Counted from the stretch's first letter, positions 44,702-57,614 are shown. The stretch: DNA of 64,000 nucleotides from Nageia nagi (GCA_050084985.1 JBITNC010000002.1:31310001-31374000), one strand, 5' to 3'. Numbers and translations: made by a program. Notes: generated by a model not told the origin, from the letters alone.

Positions 44702-46678
44702 TCTCTTGGATCCCAATTTAAGTTACCTTATAAATTAATATAACTCATTCATCAAATTTTTTGCATATATCATCTTTTCTATACACAATATACATTCATA
44801 GTTCACTTATGATCTAAGTATGAATATGTATACATTTCAACACAATTTACTTAACATCATAATGATATAATCTTAAATTTGATTCTAAGTCATTACTTAT
44901 TTGTGATTATGACACTTTATAATATTTGACCTATTCATCAATCCTAAAATTCCATTCTTGGAGTTTGATGTTATAGAAGGACATCATTGGTTAGTATAAA
45001 CCCAAATATAACAAGAACATTGATCATTATTGTTTATGCTTGTCCATTAAACATAACAACACAAGTTCATTTAAGCTTAAATTTAACCTATTTTGTATCA
45101 TTACATAATAGAAAAAGATACTTACATTAGAGGTTGATTTTCTTTTATATCTGCATATTTGACACAAAAAGTTAGATTAGCTTACAAATATAGTGTTTAA
45201 ATCAAACTCTTTGCAATTTATAAATAATTGTCCAAGTCCTTTTTCAAAAGCGGTAAAGTGAACAACTTTCACACATCTATAACATTAAACAATTGTTAAT
45301 TCTTTTAATTTTAGGTTCTATGAAGGATTTGATATTTCTAAACTTATCGAGAATTATTTCATACAACACATTATATCTAATGGTGTATAAATAGTCATAA
45401 ACATTTTATTCCACAATGTTTAACATTATATTCCTTGCCTAAATTTTAATAAATCAAAAGATAAATATTTTACCCATTAATTTCATTTGATTCATATTAA
45501 AATTATGAAACAGATCATAAATATTGCAAAAATAAAAGTAAAGACTCCAAAGCATTCACACATTTGACACCATGTGTTAACACCTAAAAATGATTTTTAA
45601 TTTTATTAAAATACACTTTTTAGGTATTTGAAATGAAATACTTATTTAAGTAATTTATTATTATTTTGAGTATTGTACACTCTCACTACCTTTATATTTT
45701 ATACCAAGAGGTCATCCCAAAGATAAGCCCAAAAAGGTGTTTTAACATTAGAACTTGATAAGCCCAAGGAGGAGCCTTGGCACTAGACTTATTGCCTATA
45801 AATAAAGTGAAGGTTTATGCATCATGTATCATGATATAATGTGGATCCTTGATAGATAGTAACAAAAATACTCTTAATCAATATTCTTCAATGTCATCTA
45901 TTGTATATGGAATTTTTTATACTCTATTATACTTTTTTCCTATAATCATTTTATCCATTGCACGTAAATAATTTAGTTTTGAATCAGGCCTCATGATGAT
46001 GATTGAAGGTTTTTGTGTGGGTTGTCGAGTGATGGTGCTCCATTTTAAGATACGACACTTCACAAAGGTTTGATGTGGTGCTCCCGTTCAAGGAAGCAAT
46101 TCATTGATGATTTCTTTAAGTTAGATGTGATCTACAATCTCGAAAATAAGTAATGTAATAAGTTTGTAAGCTCATTTAAATTCAAATTTGATAGGTTAAC
46201 ATTAATTAAAAATTTTAGGTTATTGTAATCTTCATATTTGGTTACTTTAATCAATAATAAAAATATGATCTCTATTAATTCCGCTATTATTGTTTGTAAA
46301 TCAATATCATAATTAACTACAAATTAGTTATTTTGGTTATAACAATTGATGAACTCGATTTTTCTTTGAAATAACTCTTATTCCTTTTGATCCACTAGTC
46401 ATGCCAAAAGCCCTATGATTTTTGGATAGGACTAATATTATATATCAAGTATTGTAGAATTGGATACCATCAATCTTCTTCACATGGTAAATAGCTTTGA
46501 TGAGATAACAAAATTCAATTTAGAAAATATCCTTTATGGTGATAATGGAAGCACACAAAGTAAAGAAATTACAACTAAGTTAAGTGACTCAAATCCTTTA
46601 TCTATTAGAAACACTAAGATACTCGAGATCTAGGTGAAACCAATTTTTGATTCATCTTTAGGAGAAGGAGATACTATG
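44702..46678. other. AT-rich stretch, possible degraded LTR
   Basis: No coding frame. 45572-45990 has LTR-like layout on the + strand: TGTTAACACC start, then CCTATAAATAAAG near 45799, which could be the promoter of the dead gag H that follows. No second copy is available, so it is not called as an LTR. Confidence 0.4.
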
Positions 46679-47150
46679 GCTAATATCAAGGTTTTCAACA
46701 TAAATTTTGAATTGAAGTTTGGAATAAATGATAATTTAATGGCCAAATATTTTCCAATTACTCTAAGGGGTAATTCTCTCAATTGATATTTTTCTTTTCC
46801 ATCCAAGTCAAATACTTATGAACAACTCATATCCAAATTCTATATGCATTTCAAGCATAGTGATCCTAGATGTGTTATTGGTTTTGATTTGGTAAATACT
46901 ATCCAAGGATAAAATGAGAGATTTAAAAAGTTTGCGCAAAGATTTCAAAAAACTTAAAGAATGGTTAAAGGTCCTTTACTAGAAGAGCATATGAAATCCA
47001 TTTGTATCAATAACATTCATCATAAATTAAAGTTTATAGCTATGGATTATATGGATTTTACTTTTTTTGAAATTGTTCATAAGTTGATTAAAAAATAGCA
47101 GTATATTGTGAAAATGGGAAAATTGAAGTATGATAATTTGTTAAGAGATT
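46679..47150 (+). pseudogene. H: degraded Ty3 gag
   Basis: Readable through several stops: MAKYFPITLRGNSLN then YFSFPSKSNTYEQLISKFYM, GFDLVNTIQG, ERFKKFAQRFQKT, LLEEHMKSICINN and HHKLKF. This pattern fits the Retrotrans_gag fold (LxGxAxxWY, then F..L...F). It is not close to gag of C, D or E. No pol follows. Confidence 0.65.
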
Positions 47151-47617
47151 AAAAGAAGCCATATCCAATAAGGAAGATTGACATGTCCAAGAAACTAAGG
47201 GATCCCATACAACGAGCAATGATGCACCACTGAGTGATAAGGATTCATGAGAGAATAAGGAAAAATAATATTTAAGATTCCCTCTTTCCCCTAAAGTAAT
47301 GTATGATGATTGCTTGCAATAAGGATTAATCAAACCAAGTATAATGCATGAGTTAGGAGAAGATGATCCAAATCCAAAGTGGTATAATAAAAATATTTAT
47401 TATCTTTATCATAAAGTTAAAAGGCATAAGAATAATGGTTGTGTTGCATGCATTGAGGAAGAATACACAAAAACTTATTCATAATGGTAGAATCCAGTAT
47501 GATTAAGAAGATGTAGATTATTATAGTAAAAGTGAAGATGATTATCAAGTCTATACCATAAATGCTAATATAAGCCAATAAATCCCCTTAGATATATCTT
47601 ATTCAAAATATGATTTT

Positions 47618-48334
47618 TGTTTTGGTATCACCTAGCATTTTACTCTAAATGAACTAAAAGCACATAAACATTTATTGTATGATTTATCTTAGCCAAATAC
47701 CTATGATTTATCTAAACTAAATACCTATGATTTATCTAAGCTACACGCACTAAAGAGAAAGGAATCAAGTGAAAGATAAAAACCTATGTGTCCTTACTTG
47801 TGTTGATGTCAAGGATATGACATGTGAACTTATCGAAGAGTAGTGACCTTTTTATGTGAACCCAAAGGCCAACTATAGAAGAAACACTAGTGTGGGCACA
47901 AATCTTTGAGAGCTTAGTGTAGGTGCAAATGTTTCTAAGGAATAAGATTTGCCAACAAGGATCGATGAAAACAAAGATGAAGATAAGTCAAATTGAGCAT
48001 ATGATTGTGGAAGTGGATAAAAAATATTCACTCAAGTGATAACAAGATTCCAATCTCAATAGGCAACGTTTAAAAACACCCAAGTGTAGGGTACTAATTA
48101 TCGAGATGTAATCTTGATATGCTTTCCCTAAGTTAGAGATACTTACATTTATATCAGGCATGATTCACCATTTGATCATTTGAATATTGGTTAAAGTTGT
48201 CTTGGTGTACCTAACATAAAACATAAAAACACAACCTGAGAAATATGTGATAATAAGGTAAAATATGATTAAATATGTGTGTAAAGTTGCATGGTTGCAC
48301 CTAAGTGAGATTGCATTAAGGGGACCACTTTTTG
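47618..48334 (+). repeat. Dispersed repeat R1, copy 1
   Basis: Closely related to 62003-62775 in the same orientation. Shared landmarks are CATAAACATTTATTGTATG, CCAAGTGTAGGGTACT-type text, ACATTTATAT.A.GCATGATT and TTAAGGGGACCACTTTT at the end. No terminal TG/CA or TSD is evident. Its nature is unknown. Confidence 0.8.
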
Positions 48335-49431
48335 TAATTATAATAAAATTTAATATTGAAATGACATTATGCTTGAAAAGGAAGTAAAGGTAAAGAGAAG
48401 AAAAATTTGACACTTCCTTGGTTTAGCTATTTAGATCATCAAGGATTTAATGATGTATATTTCACTCTCTTGTCATTATTTGTGAAATGTAATGGTTTGC
48501 ATGAAGTAGAATCAACCAAGAGCAAAGAATGAAACCTAAAAATGAGAGGCACACACTTATAAGCACATATATGATTGTTAACTTATAAAAGAAATACCAA
48601 TGGTAGTAAGAGAGAACATCATAGCATTTCATCAAATGATATAGCAATATTGTAGCAAGCAGAAATAAATATAATATGCATACATCATCTTAAAAACACC
48701 AAATATAGAAATACTCAATGTTTCATTCTTATATGCATATATATAAAAAATCATGATAAAGGTGTATCCACATAATCATGGGATACATGCTCCATTCCTA
48801 AATGGAACACATGCAATTAGAACCATAAAAGCTAACATCATCATGAGATACATGCCCCATTTCTAGATGCAACATATGAATAAAGAATAAGAATATGATG
48901 ATGGTTAGTTGAGACCCAACTAACAAAGGTGACTCAAAGACATGGTTGGTTTGAATATTTCCTAACTATGTTATGTGATATGTCATTCATTGTCATGAGG
49001 TATATGCCCTATTCTTAGATATTGAAATGAGATACAGTCATCATCATAAGGTACATGCCCCATTCTTAGATGTGATTTAAGAGTGATGGCTAGTTGATAC
49101 CCAACCAATAAAGGTCACTCAATGATTATTGATTTGAATATTTCCCAATCATGCAAATGATTAAATGCAAATTATAGATAAGGATAGAAATACTCCCTGT
49201 AACTTACCCACTATGATGATGTATTGTGATTTGGCCTGATTAATGGTTTTGTAACCCAATGTTTGTGCCAACTTTAGTGTGTGCACTAGTGAATTTGATC
49301 TTGATTCTTCTACCATTAAAATTGCAACATGTAGCATGATATATGATTTTGAAAAAGATATTTTCATACCTAAAAACTATTGATAAAGTGCTTGATTCTA
49401 TGATATATATGTTGGACCCAAGAATGAATGT
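48335..49431. other. AT-rich stretch with diverged direct repeats
   Basis: A ~120-bp unit around GATACATGCCCCATT.CTAGATG, GGTTAGTTGAGACCCAAC and TTTGAATATTTCC occurs near 48838-48965 and again at 49043-49152. A partial copy lies near 48770-48800. No gene. Confidence 0.6.
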
Positions 49432-49806
49432 ATGGTAAATACATCATTATTTGATTGGATATCCATTTGTGCCTGTAAAAACTTGGTGATTTGTACTTGT
49501 AGTGTTGCCAATTCCTCATGGAGTTGGAAAAAGTACTTGGTAATGAAGGAGAACCTCATGAATGTGGATATGGGTGTCTTACAACATGTTAGGATGGGAT
49601 GGCTCCTCTATGCTCCATATGTTCGAGTGGACAATGAGCTACTCATGGCCTCTATGAAGAGATGGTCTGAGAGGACTAATACTTTCATCTTCCTATTGGA
49701 AATATTACTATAGTGCTAGAGGAAATTATGGGTTCTTCTGAAGGGATGACCCATATTATTCGAGGAGGGTATGACCTATGAATAATGCAAACATTTGGCC
49801 AATTGA
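49432..49806 (+). pseudogene. Plant-mobile-domain gene, 5' part before element C
   Basis: VDMGVLQHVRMGWLLYAPYV, RVDNELLMASMKRWSERTNT and FIF, then after a one-base shift near 49695 PIGNITIVLEEIMGSSEGM. This matches the plant mobile domain (PMD) start, where a leucine-rich helix is followed by a (E)THTF.LP.GE.T.TLEDV block. The gene is cut at 49806 by element C and resumes at 56552. PMD proteins include the MAIN/MAIL family and ORFs carried by Ty3 and Mutator-like elements; which kind this is cannot be told here. The true start is not identified. Confidence 0.72.
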
Positions 49807-50858
49807 TGATCCAAAATTTGGATCCCTTCAACATTCAGTAATCTCCATTTCAGTGTGTTCATTGTGATCACCTTATCTTTAGTTTTCTAATTCTTCTTTT
49901 GGATCGTGAATCTGAGTTCATATGTGGAAGATATGATATTAATTCCATTTGTGTATTTTGAGAAAAATTAAAAGGATTAAAAAAAAAAACTTCTAAGCAC
50001 GCGCCATTGCCAACATGGGGAAGCAGCTTGGGAAGCTGTAGCGATCAAAGGGAGAATATCCCCTCATGTGGAGCCTGCCAAGGTGTCAAAAACTATTTGT
50101 AGAAGCTGGTTAGAGATCGTGGAGCATAGGGGATAGTCGCCAACCTCTAACCTGCCTACCGAAAATGTCAACTACTTGACATAAACATGCAACTACCAGA
50201 CCATTCAATGGACCCACCCAATTTTTAGGTTTTTTGATGTATTTTTTATGTTTTCAAAGGTTTATGGTGATTTTAACTCACCTAAGGTCCTATTATTAGG
50301 CTGATTTAATTCTATAAGCCTGAAATAATCCAATGAGTGTATTATTTTGATTTTAGAGCTCATTTTGGGGAAATTTTTACAACCATTTGAGCCCAAATTT
50401 GACATGAAGATCAAGGAGGCTAATGGGTATCTAAAAATAGGTTTTGTATTCAATTTCCTAGTTGTAATACTCTCTAATTTTGGCCCCCAAAATTGTATAA
50501 AAGGGGAGCAAATTGGACGTGAGAGGAGGGAGAGGATTTTAGGAAAGTTATTTTTAGTTATTGTTGTGATTTTCAGAGCTTTGATGTGTTGTGAATGTGA
50601 GAGGAGGTTTTGAAGGATCGTGGAGGCCTTGTAAAGTGATTCCACCTACTGATAGTAGAGAGCTTTTAAGATGGACATAGCCTACATCGGGTGAACCAAG
50701 ATAATTTTGCTTGTCTCTTTCTATGGTGAATGCTTTTCTCTTTTCTATGTTTACAAATTTGTTCTTGATTTTCCTTTACAAGCACTTAATTGTTTTAAGT
50801 GTGAGTTGATCTTAAGAAAAGGTTAAATTGAAATTTTAATCTTATAGTTTATGGATCA
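49807..50858 (+). repeat. 5' LTR of C
   Basis: TGATCCAAAATTTGGATCCC to TTTATGGATCA. TATA box TATAAAAG at 50496-50503. The first 18 bp form a near-palindrome (GATCCAAAATTTGGATC). Confidence 0.92.
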
Positions 50859-50860
50859 AG

Positions 50861-50875
50861 TTTGGTATCAGAGTA
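50861..50875 (+). other. Primer binding site of C
   Basis: TTTGGTATCAGAG two bases after the LTR; tRNA-iMet type. Confidence 0.88.
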
Positions 50876-50939
50876 GTTGAAATCATTGGGATAACCTATA
50901 TTTTTGAGATTGTTGTTGGTGTTTGGAAAGTGTTCTTGC

Positions 50940-51920
50940 ATGTATACCAGGTCACAAAGTAAGAAAGGAGAAGGAGAATTTGTGGAGGAGGATCCAGAAA
51001 TTGGTTCTAGAGTTTGGCTAAAGAAGCAAAGAGAGCTTGGAGCCATGGCCAATGAAGGAGGGTCTAATGTGGAAAAGCAAATTGCTGATCTCTCCACAAT
51101 GTTCCAGAAGATGTCTCTACAATTCCAACACTTTCAAGAACAACAATACAAGAAAAATGAAGGTGAAACTAGTGAAGGTAATAAAATTAACAATGATGAT
51201 ACACATAGTGTTTTTCAAAGTTCTCCTTTGAAATTGGAAGTTAAATTTGATTTGCCTACTTTTATTGGAGAAGTGAATGCTGAGAAGTTAGACTATTGGA
51301 TTAAATAAATTGAGGTATATTGTAGAATTCAAAGAATTGTAAGAGATGAGGATAAAATCTAATTAGAAACTCTTAAAATGAGTGGTAATGCACTTGTTTG
51401 GTGGGAAAGTTGTTTGCAAAGTAAGAATGAATCAATTCAAGCTTGTATTGCTTCTTGGACCCATTTTATACAATTATTTAGAGATCAATTTTATCCTTTG
51501 GGTTATTGACAAAAGGCAGTCATGGAATGGCAAACTTTCCATCAAGGCAAAGGGCAAAGTGTGCAAGAGTACACTATGGAATTCCAAAGAAGAGCTGCAA
51601 TGCTAGGTATTCCTCTTGATTCCCAAGATACACTTCTTAAGTATATTGGTGGTTTGCACAATTATTTAAGGCATACAATATTGATGTTTGATCCAAATGA
51701 TTTGGATAAAGTTTGTGTACAAGCCACTCACTTAGAAGAAAGGGGAAAATTCATTAAGGATGGGAAAAAGAAAAATGCTTCCAATAATAATAGTAATAAT
51801 GATTTTGAAAAGAACAAAGGAAAGGGGAAAAAGAAAACTATGTCTAATACACAAAAAGAGAAGTCTAAAGATGTATGTACACATTGTCAAAAAGAAGGTC
51901 ATTTAGAGGCTAAATGTTAG
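50940..51920 (+). pseudogene. C: gag
   Basis: Start at 50940 (MYTRSQSKKGEGEF). KQIADLSTMFQKMSLQFQ is a coiled coil. Capsid: FDLPTFIGEVNAEKLDYWI, LKMSGNALVWWESCL, EWQTFHQGKGQSVQEYTMEF and LDKVCVQATHLEERGKF. Basic linker and one CCHC knuckle CTHCQKEGHLEAKC at about 51876-51917. Stops: two TAA at expected Gln near 51306 and 51359, a TGA near 51507, and a TAG after the knuckle. Confidence 0.9.
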
Positions 51921-51923
51921 AAA

Positions 51924-52814
51924 TTGCATCCTGAATTATGCCCTAAACCTAAAGGTCAAAAGAAGCAAATAAATACTATTACTAAGGAAATTGAAGATGG
52001 TTCAGATGTAGATGAGAAAATGGCATGTATGGTTTTGCATAATACACCTAGTGAAGATGAGGAAAAGAAGAAAATTGAATTTTTTCACATCAAGGTGCAA
52101 GCTAAGAAGACTAGGATTGATACATTGTTTGATTCTGGATCTCAAGCTAACTTAATTGTAGAAAAGTATGTCAAATCACTTACACTCACTACTCAACCTC
52201 ATCCAAACCCATATCCATTGGGATGGGTTAATAAAAATTCCAAGTTAAAGGTAACACAACAATGCAAGTTGCAATTTGGGATTAACAGGGAGTACATTGA
52301 TGAAGTTTTACTTGATGTTGTTCCTTTGGATATTTATGGGATTGTGCTTGGTAGTCCTTATCTATGGGAAAGAGATGCTTTATTTTATAGAAAGGAAAAC
52401 AAATATAGACTCATTAAAGATGGAGTTGAATACATGGTTAGTGCTCATCAAAATAAGAAAAAGCATATTTCTTTGATTACTATAGGACAAGCAAAGAGAC
52501 TAATCAATACAGGACAAATGTTTGTACTTGCAATGGTGAAATCTCAAGATGAAGTGGAAATCATAAAGGCACTTGAGGATTGTGAACCACAATACAAAGA
52601 AGAAGTAAAAGAGGTAATTTCTGAATTTGAAAATTTATTTCAAGTACCTAAAGAACTTCTATCAAAAAGAGATATACAACATGAGATTCAATTACATCCT
52701 GATGTTGCACTTCCTAATATTGGATTATATAGAAATTCTACTTTGGAAACTAAAGAAATTAAGAAACAAGTTAAGGAATTGTTAGATAAAGGAGTCATTA
52801 GACCTAGCACATGA
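51924..52814 (+). pseudogene. C: protease and start of RT
   Basis: 296 open codons. Protease active site RIDTLFDSGSQANLI (D-S-G) and VPLDIYGIVLGSPYLW. The protease-RT linker and RT start (EIQLHPDVALPNIGLYRNS, ELLDKGVIRPST) follow. A TGA ends the stretch before PCGSPIAIIPKK. Confidence 0.92.
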
Positions 52815-53537
52815 CCGTGTGGATCTCCTATTGCTATAATTCCAAAGAAAGATGGAACTTGGTGTATGTGTGTTGATTATAGGGCACTAAATAAGATCAT
52901 GGTTAAAAATCGATATCCTTTACCATGTATTGATGATTTAATGGATCAATTACAAAAAGCTAGGCTTTTCACAAAATTGGATCTAAGAAGTGGTTATCAT
53001 AAAGTACAAGTTAAAGAAGAGGATGTGTGGAAAACTGCTTTTAAAACTAGGCAAGGATTGTTTGAATGGTTGGTTTTACCATTTGGATTATGCAATGCTC
53101 CTGCTACTTTCATGCATGTAATGAATGAGGTTTTAAAGCTTTTCATTGATGATTTTGTTATTGTGTATCTTGATGATATTCTCATTTACAGTGATAATTG
53201 GAAAGATCATGTGGTACATATTCATAAAGTGTTTGAAGTTTTAAGGGAAGCAAAACTCTATTTGAAGATGTCTAAATGTGAGTTTGTTAGGAAGAGTTTA
53301 ATCTATCTTGGCCACATTATAGGTGAAGGTCAATTGAGGATAGATCCTGCAAAAATTGAGGCTGTGTTGAAATGGCCTACTCCCACTAATGTGACAAAGA
53401 TTAGGAGTTTTCTTAGGGCAGTGCAGTATTTACGCAAGTTTACTGTTAACTTTTCTTACATGGCTTCTCCACTTCATGCAATTACAAGAAAGAGTCATGG
53501 ATTTTAGTGGGGATGGAAAGAACAACATGATTTTGAA
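52815..53537 (+). pseudogene. C: reverse transcriptase
   Basis: [73 protein letters not shown] (YLDD catalytic box), LGHIIGEGQLRIDPAKIEAV and RSFLRAVQYLRKF. 213 codons are open in one piece; a CAG to TAG stop lies at 53505-53507. Confidence 0.95.
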
Positions 53538-53970
53538 TTGATTAAAAGGAAAATCAGTAATGCTCCAGTACTTGCTTTGCCTAATCTTCAAAAAACTTTT
53601 GAAATTGAAATTGATGCAAGTGACTATGCTATGGGTGCAATTTTATCACAGGAAAAACATCCGGTTTGCTATCACTTGAAAATGTTTACCAGTGTGGTAA
53701 GAAACTATCCCACATATGACAAAGAGTTGTATGCATTAGTTCAAAGTGTTAATAAATGGAGCACTATTTGGTAGGTAAAGAGACAATAATTCATACAGAC
53801 CATCAACCCTTGCAATATCTTCAGTCATAATCTAAGTTGCAACAATCTAGGCACTTTCGTTGGATGGGATTTTTGCAACAATTTCATTTGGTGATTAAGT
53901 ACAAGAAGGGTACTCAAAATAAAATTGCTGATATGTTGTCTAGGCCTCCAATAGTTGCTAGTGTTGTGAT
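53538..53970 (+). pseudogene. C: RNase H
   Basis: FEIEIDASDYAMGAILSQ, VVRNYPTYDKELYALVQSV, then a frame change near 53762 and HTDHQPLQYLQS, RHFRWMGFLQQFH and KIADMLSRPP. Catalytic D, E, D(H) and D residues are visible. Confidence 0.92.
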
Positions 53971-54958
53971 TCTGCAAAATAGTTCTTTAATGCATGATGG
54001 GTATAAAGAACAGTATATGGTTGATCCTGATTTCCAAAATGTCTATCATAGATTGAGTCTTGGTAATGAGGTTGGAAATCATGACTTTCATTTGCATGAT
54101 GGATTACTTTTTCATTTGGGCAAGCTTTGTATTCCTAATGGTGAGAGGAATGATATGATTAGGGAAGCTCATACTTCTCATATTTCAAGGCACTTTGGTG
54201 TTGGAAAAACTCTTACTAATCTACAAAGGTATTGTTACTGGCCTAAAATGTAAGAAAATGTATCTAGATATATCAGAGGTTGTATGTTATGCAGTGTAAG
54301 CAAACCTAATAATAGGAAATTTGGTCTTTATATACCATTTTCTGTTCCTACATGACCATGGGAGAGTATCTCTATTGATTTTGTTGGAGGTTTACCTATG
54401 TCTAAGAGAGGTCATGATTATTTATATGTGGTTGTGGATAGATTTAGTAAGATGTGTATTCTAATCCCATGTAAAAAGACTGTGATAGGTCAAGAGGCAA
54501 CTAATATTTTTTTTACTTATGTGTGGGTACATTTTGGTCTTTCTACTTCTATCATTTCTGATAGGGATTCCAGGTTTCTTGGAAAATTTTGGACTTCTTT
54601 GTAGGAAAGGATGGACACTAAGCTAAAGAGGAGTACAACATTTCATCTATAGACAAATGGTCAAATAGAGGTGGTAAATAGGACAATGGTACACCTATTA
54701 TGGGGTTAATATGGTAAGTATCCTAAGACTTAGGATGAGCATTTGAGCTATATACAACATGCATGTAATCAAGCTTTACATTCTTCTACTAACAAAACAC
54801 CTTTTGAGACTTGTTTTGGTTATTTTCCAAAATCACCTTTCGATATGGCTTTTGCTTCAACAAGTGATGGAGATATAGTTCTTCATAATGAGGAGGAGCG
54901 GGCAAAGAATTTTATTGAGAGGATCAGATTGATTCATTAGAAGGTAAAAGAACAGTTG
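53971..54958 (+). pseudogene. C: integrase
   Basis: HHCC: REAHTSHISRHFGVGKTLTN, YWPKM, CMLCSVSK. Core: ISIDFVGGLPMSKRG, VVVDRFSKMCILIPC, IISDRDSRFLGKFW, and QIEVVNRTMVHLLWG (Glu kept). The tail has YIQHACNQALHSSTNKTPFE. Stops at about 54252, 54352, 54603, 54649, 54709, 54733 and 54939, mostly TAG or TGA at expected Q, W or R. Confidence 0.92.
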
Positions 54959-55445
54959 GAGAAGAGTCAGGCCAAGTATAAGGAGAGGCATGATTAGCAT
55001 CAGGTGGATCATAAATTTCAGGTTGGGGATCAGGTATGGCTTCATCTCAGTAAGGAGAGATAGCATGGTAAGGGAAAGAAGTTGAAACCAATAAGGTATG
55101 GTCCATTTACCATTATTAGTCAAGTTGGAGATAATGCATTTCAGTTGGACTTACCACCCTATATGCAAATATATTCCATTATTAATGTTGATAACTTGAA
55201 GTTATATGAACTAGCCTTAGTTGCAGAAGATACAGATGTTATGTTACTGTCAATTGAGGATTTAGCCCCTGAGCACATGAATGTGTTGGTTAAGGATGCA
55301 GTATTGGAAAAGAAGCAATGATCATCTCGTAGTGGCATACATGAGGTGTGGTGTATTGGAGTGAAGGGCCAACATCCACACAAGGCCAAGTGGTATGCAG
55401 TTGATCGGGTGAGGGAGCTCTACCCTCACCTCATTTCGTCATCCT
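54959..55445 (+). pseudogene. C: integrase C-terminal domain
   Basis: FQVGDQVWLHLSKER, KPIRYGPFTIISQVGDNAFQ and IINVDNLKLYE form the GPY/F module. The tail (VLEKKQ, then IHEVWCIGVKGQHPHKAKWY and VDRVRELYPHLI) resembles the divergent chromodomain-like end of some plant Ty3 elements; this last point is uncertain. Confidence 0.8.
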
Positions 55446-55473
55446 AATTGCTTTTGGGGATAAAATCTCTCTC

Positions 55474-55488
55474 TCAATGGGAAGGAAT
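55474..55488 (+). other. Polypurine tract of C
   Basis: AATGGGAAGGAA directly before the TGATCC start of the 3' LTR. Confidence 0.85.
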
Positions 55489-56551
55489 GATCCAAAATTT
55501 AGATCCCTTCAACATTTAGTAATCTCCATTTTAGTGTGTTCATTGTGATCACCTTGTCTTCAGCTTTTCGATGCTTCTTTTAGATCATGAATCTGAGTCC
55601 ATATGTGGAAGATATGATATTAATTTTGTTTGTGTATTTTGAGAAAAATTAAAAGGATTAAAAAAAACAACTTCTAAGCACGTGCCATTGCCAATGTGGG
55701 GAAGCAATTTGGGAAGCAGCTTGGGAAGCTGTAGTGGTCAAAGGGAGAATATCCCCTCATGTGGAGCCTGCCAAGGTGTCGAAAACCATTTGTAGAAGCT
55801 AGTTGGAGATCATGGAGCATAGGGGATAGCCGCCAACCTCCAACCCACTTACCGAAAATGTTAGCTACCTAACATAACATGCAACCGCCAGACCATTCAA
55901 TGGACCCACCCAATTTTTAGGTTTTTTGATGTATTTTTGGTGTTTTCAAAGGTTTATGGTGATTTTAACTCGCATAAGATCCTATTATTAGGCTGATTTA
56001 ATTCTATAAGCCTGAAACAATCCAATGAGCATATTATTTTGATTTTAGAGCTCATTTTGGGGAAATTTTTACAACCATTTGAGCCCAAATTTGACATGAA
56101 GATCAAGGAGGCTAATGGGTATTTGAAAATAGGTTTTGTATTCAATTTCCTAATTGTAATACTCTCCAATTTTAGCCCCCAAAATTGTATAAAAGGGGAG
56201 CAAATTAGACGTAAGAGGAGGGAGAGGATTTTAGGAAAGTTGTTTTCAGTTCTTGTTGTGATTTTCAGAGCTGTGAGTGTGTTGTGAATGTGAGAGGAGG
56301 TTTTGAAGGACCGTGGAGGCCTTGTAAAGTGATTCCACCCACTAATAGAAGAGAGCTTTTGAGCTGGACATAGCCCACACTGGGTGAACCAGGATAATTT
56401 TGCTTGTCTCTTTCTATGGTGAATGCTTTTCTCTTCTTTGTGTTTACAAATTTGTTCCTAATTTTCGTTTACAAGCACTTAATTGTTTTAAGTGTGAATT
56501 GATCCTAAGAAAAGGTTAAATTGAAATTTTAATCTTATAGTTTATGGATCA
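55489..56551 (+). repeat. 3' LTR of C
   Basis: 1063 bp, ending TTTATGGATCA. TATA box at 56188-56195. It carries an extra short duplication (GGGAAGC..TTGGGAAGC near 55695-55725) not seen in the 5' LTR. Confidence 0.92.
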
Positions 56552-56927
56552 ATTGGTTTACAAGTTTCAGGAGTATCATGAGGGCAAATAGGGTGCCTTC
56601 CTTCATCATATTTTCAAGAGAAAAATGAAGAGGTTCAAGTACGTTTGATTTGTTATGGTAACATGTATTAAAATTATTATATATTTGGATAAGAATCATG
56701 AGGTCTTTCCACTTGGGCTGATATGAGTGTTCTTTGAGATGACACAGGGTCATCGATAGTTCTAGTGGAATATGAGCATATTGTTGTGATTTGGCCTAAA
56801 GAGCTTCCTATACATGGCATAACCCCCGATCATCTAATGCAATATCAGTGGGAAAAGCATAGGAAGATCATAATGGTCCATAAGGTTATGGAGGCTTACA
56901 AAAAAGTTATTGATGAATTCATGGATG
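56552..56927 (+). pseudogene. PMD gene, exon piece after element C
   Basis: Readable pieces VYKFQEYHEG, FLHHIFKRKMKRFKYV, KNHEVFPLGLI, VFFEMTQGHR, then in the next frame LVEYEHIVVIWPKELPIHGI, TPDHLMQYQWEKHRK and EAYKKVIDEFMDG. The last codon is split by a GT donor at 56928-56929 (GATG|GTAAGT). One frame change near 56750 and several stops. Confidence 0.72.
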
Positions 56928-57008
56928 GTAAGTAACTTACCATGCATGATTTAGTTTCTTAGTTTATTGGCTAAAGAAGAAGACTAACTCATGACTTTAG
57001 TTTTATAG
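56928..57008 (+). other. Intron in the PMD gene
   Basis: 81 bp, GTAAGT donor and TTTTATAG acceptor. Removing it joins G|GA into a glycine codon and keeps the frame (FMDG then DMIYIPYIGIPYF): a phase-1 intron. Confidence 0.75.
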
Positions 57009-57614
57009 GAGACATGATTTATATACCTTATATAGGGATACCTTATTTTCCCAATGAGCTAAAGGGTGATCTAGATTAGCAATGCACACCAAGATACTTG
57101 TAGATACATAAGAACTTCATTGAGCCTTATAGACATGAGAAGGTCATGAGGTAATTTGACATGAGACAAGGCATTCCATCAAAAAGCAAGTTTGTAGTAA
57201 GGATAAGAAGATATAGTGCACATGACCCTAATTTGTATGAGACACCTCCCAAGTGGGTGGAGGAGTGGAAACCTCCCCAAGACCATGAGTCAGAGAGTGA
57301 CTCAGATAATGAGGGGGATGAGGAGCTTGATGGAGCAAAGTTCAATCAGGCCTACTTGATATGGTGGGTTGGAGTGAGACTTGATCCACTTGAACCGTAT
57401 GGACTAGAGTGGTTAGAGGTGGCTATAGAGGGAGAGGCAAAAGAAGAAGAAGAAGAAGAAGAAGAAGAGGAATAAGAGAATGATGAGGAAGATGTGTAGG
57501 TGGAGGAGACACTACAAAAATAAGAGTAAGGAGAATGGGACATGTCAACTAGGTTTCCCATCATAGAGACACAACAATAGCTTAAGAATGAGCTCAATAC
57601 ATATATTTCTTTAT
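57009..57614 (+). pseudogene. PMD gene, exon with RQFxxRQGIP motif and acidic tail
   Basis: DMIYIPYIGIPYFPNELKGD, IHKNFIEPYRHEKVMR, FDMRQGIPSKSKFVV and YETPPKWVEEWKPP. The EPYR..RVMRQF..RQGIP block is a hallmark of the PMD C-terminal half. An acidic linker with a (GAA)n-coded Glu run follows (57438-57471). Six or so stops, mostly TAG at expected Q or W. The exon end at 57614 is inferred from a GT that keeps phase. Confidence 0.75.

Larger units (their letters stand above)
49807..56551 (+). mobile_element. Ty3 element C inserted in the PMD gene
   Basis: 6745 bp with LTRs of 1052 and 1063 bp. Order is gag, protease, RT, RNase H, integrase, so it is Ty3. Flanking bases are ATTGA on the left and ATTGG on the right, a target duplication with one mismatch. 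The LTRs show a moderate number of differences by eye, more than those of B. The coding region has more than fifteen stops and several frame changes. Confidence 0.92.

Noticed and set aside
50262-50645. Antisense ORF in the C LTR, also at 55954-56169
   Set aside because: LTR shadow frames, present twice only because of the LTR duplication.
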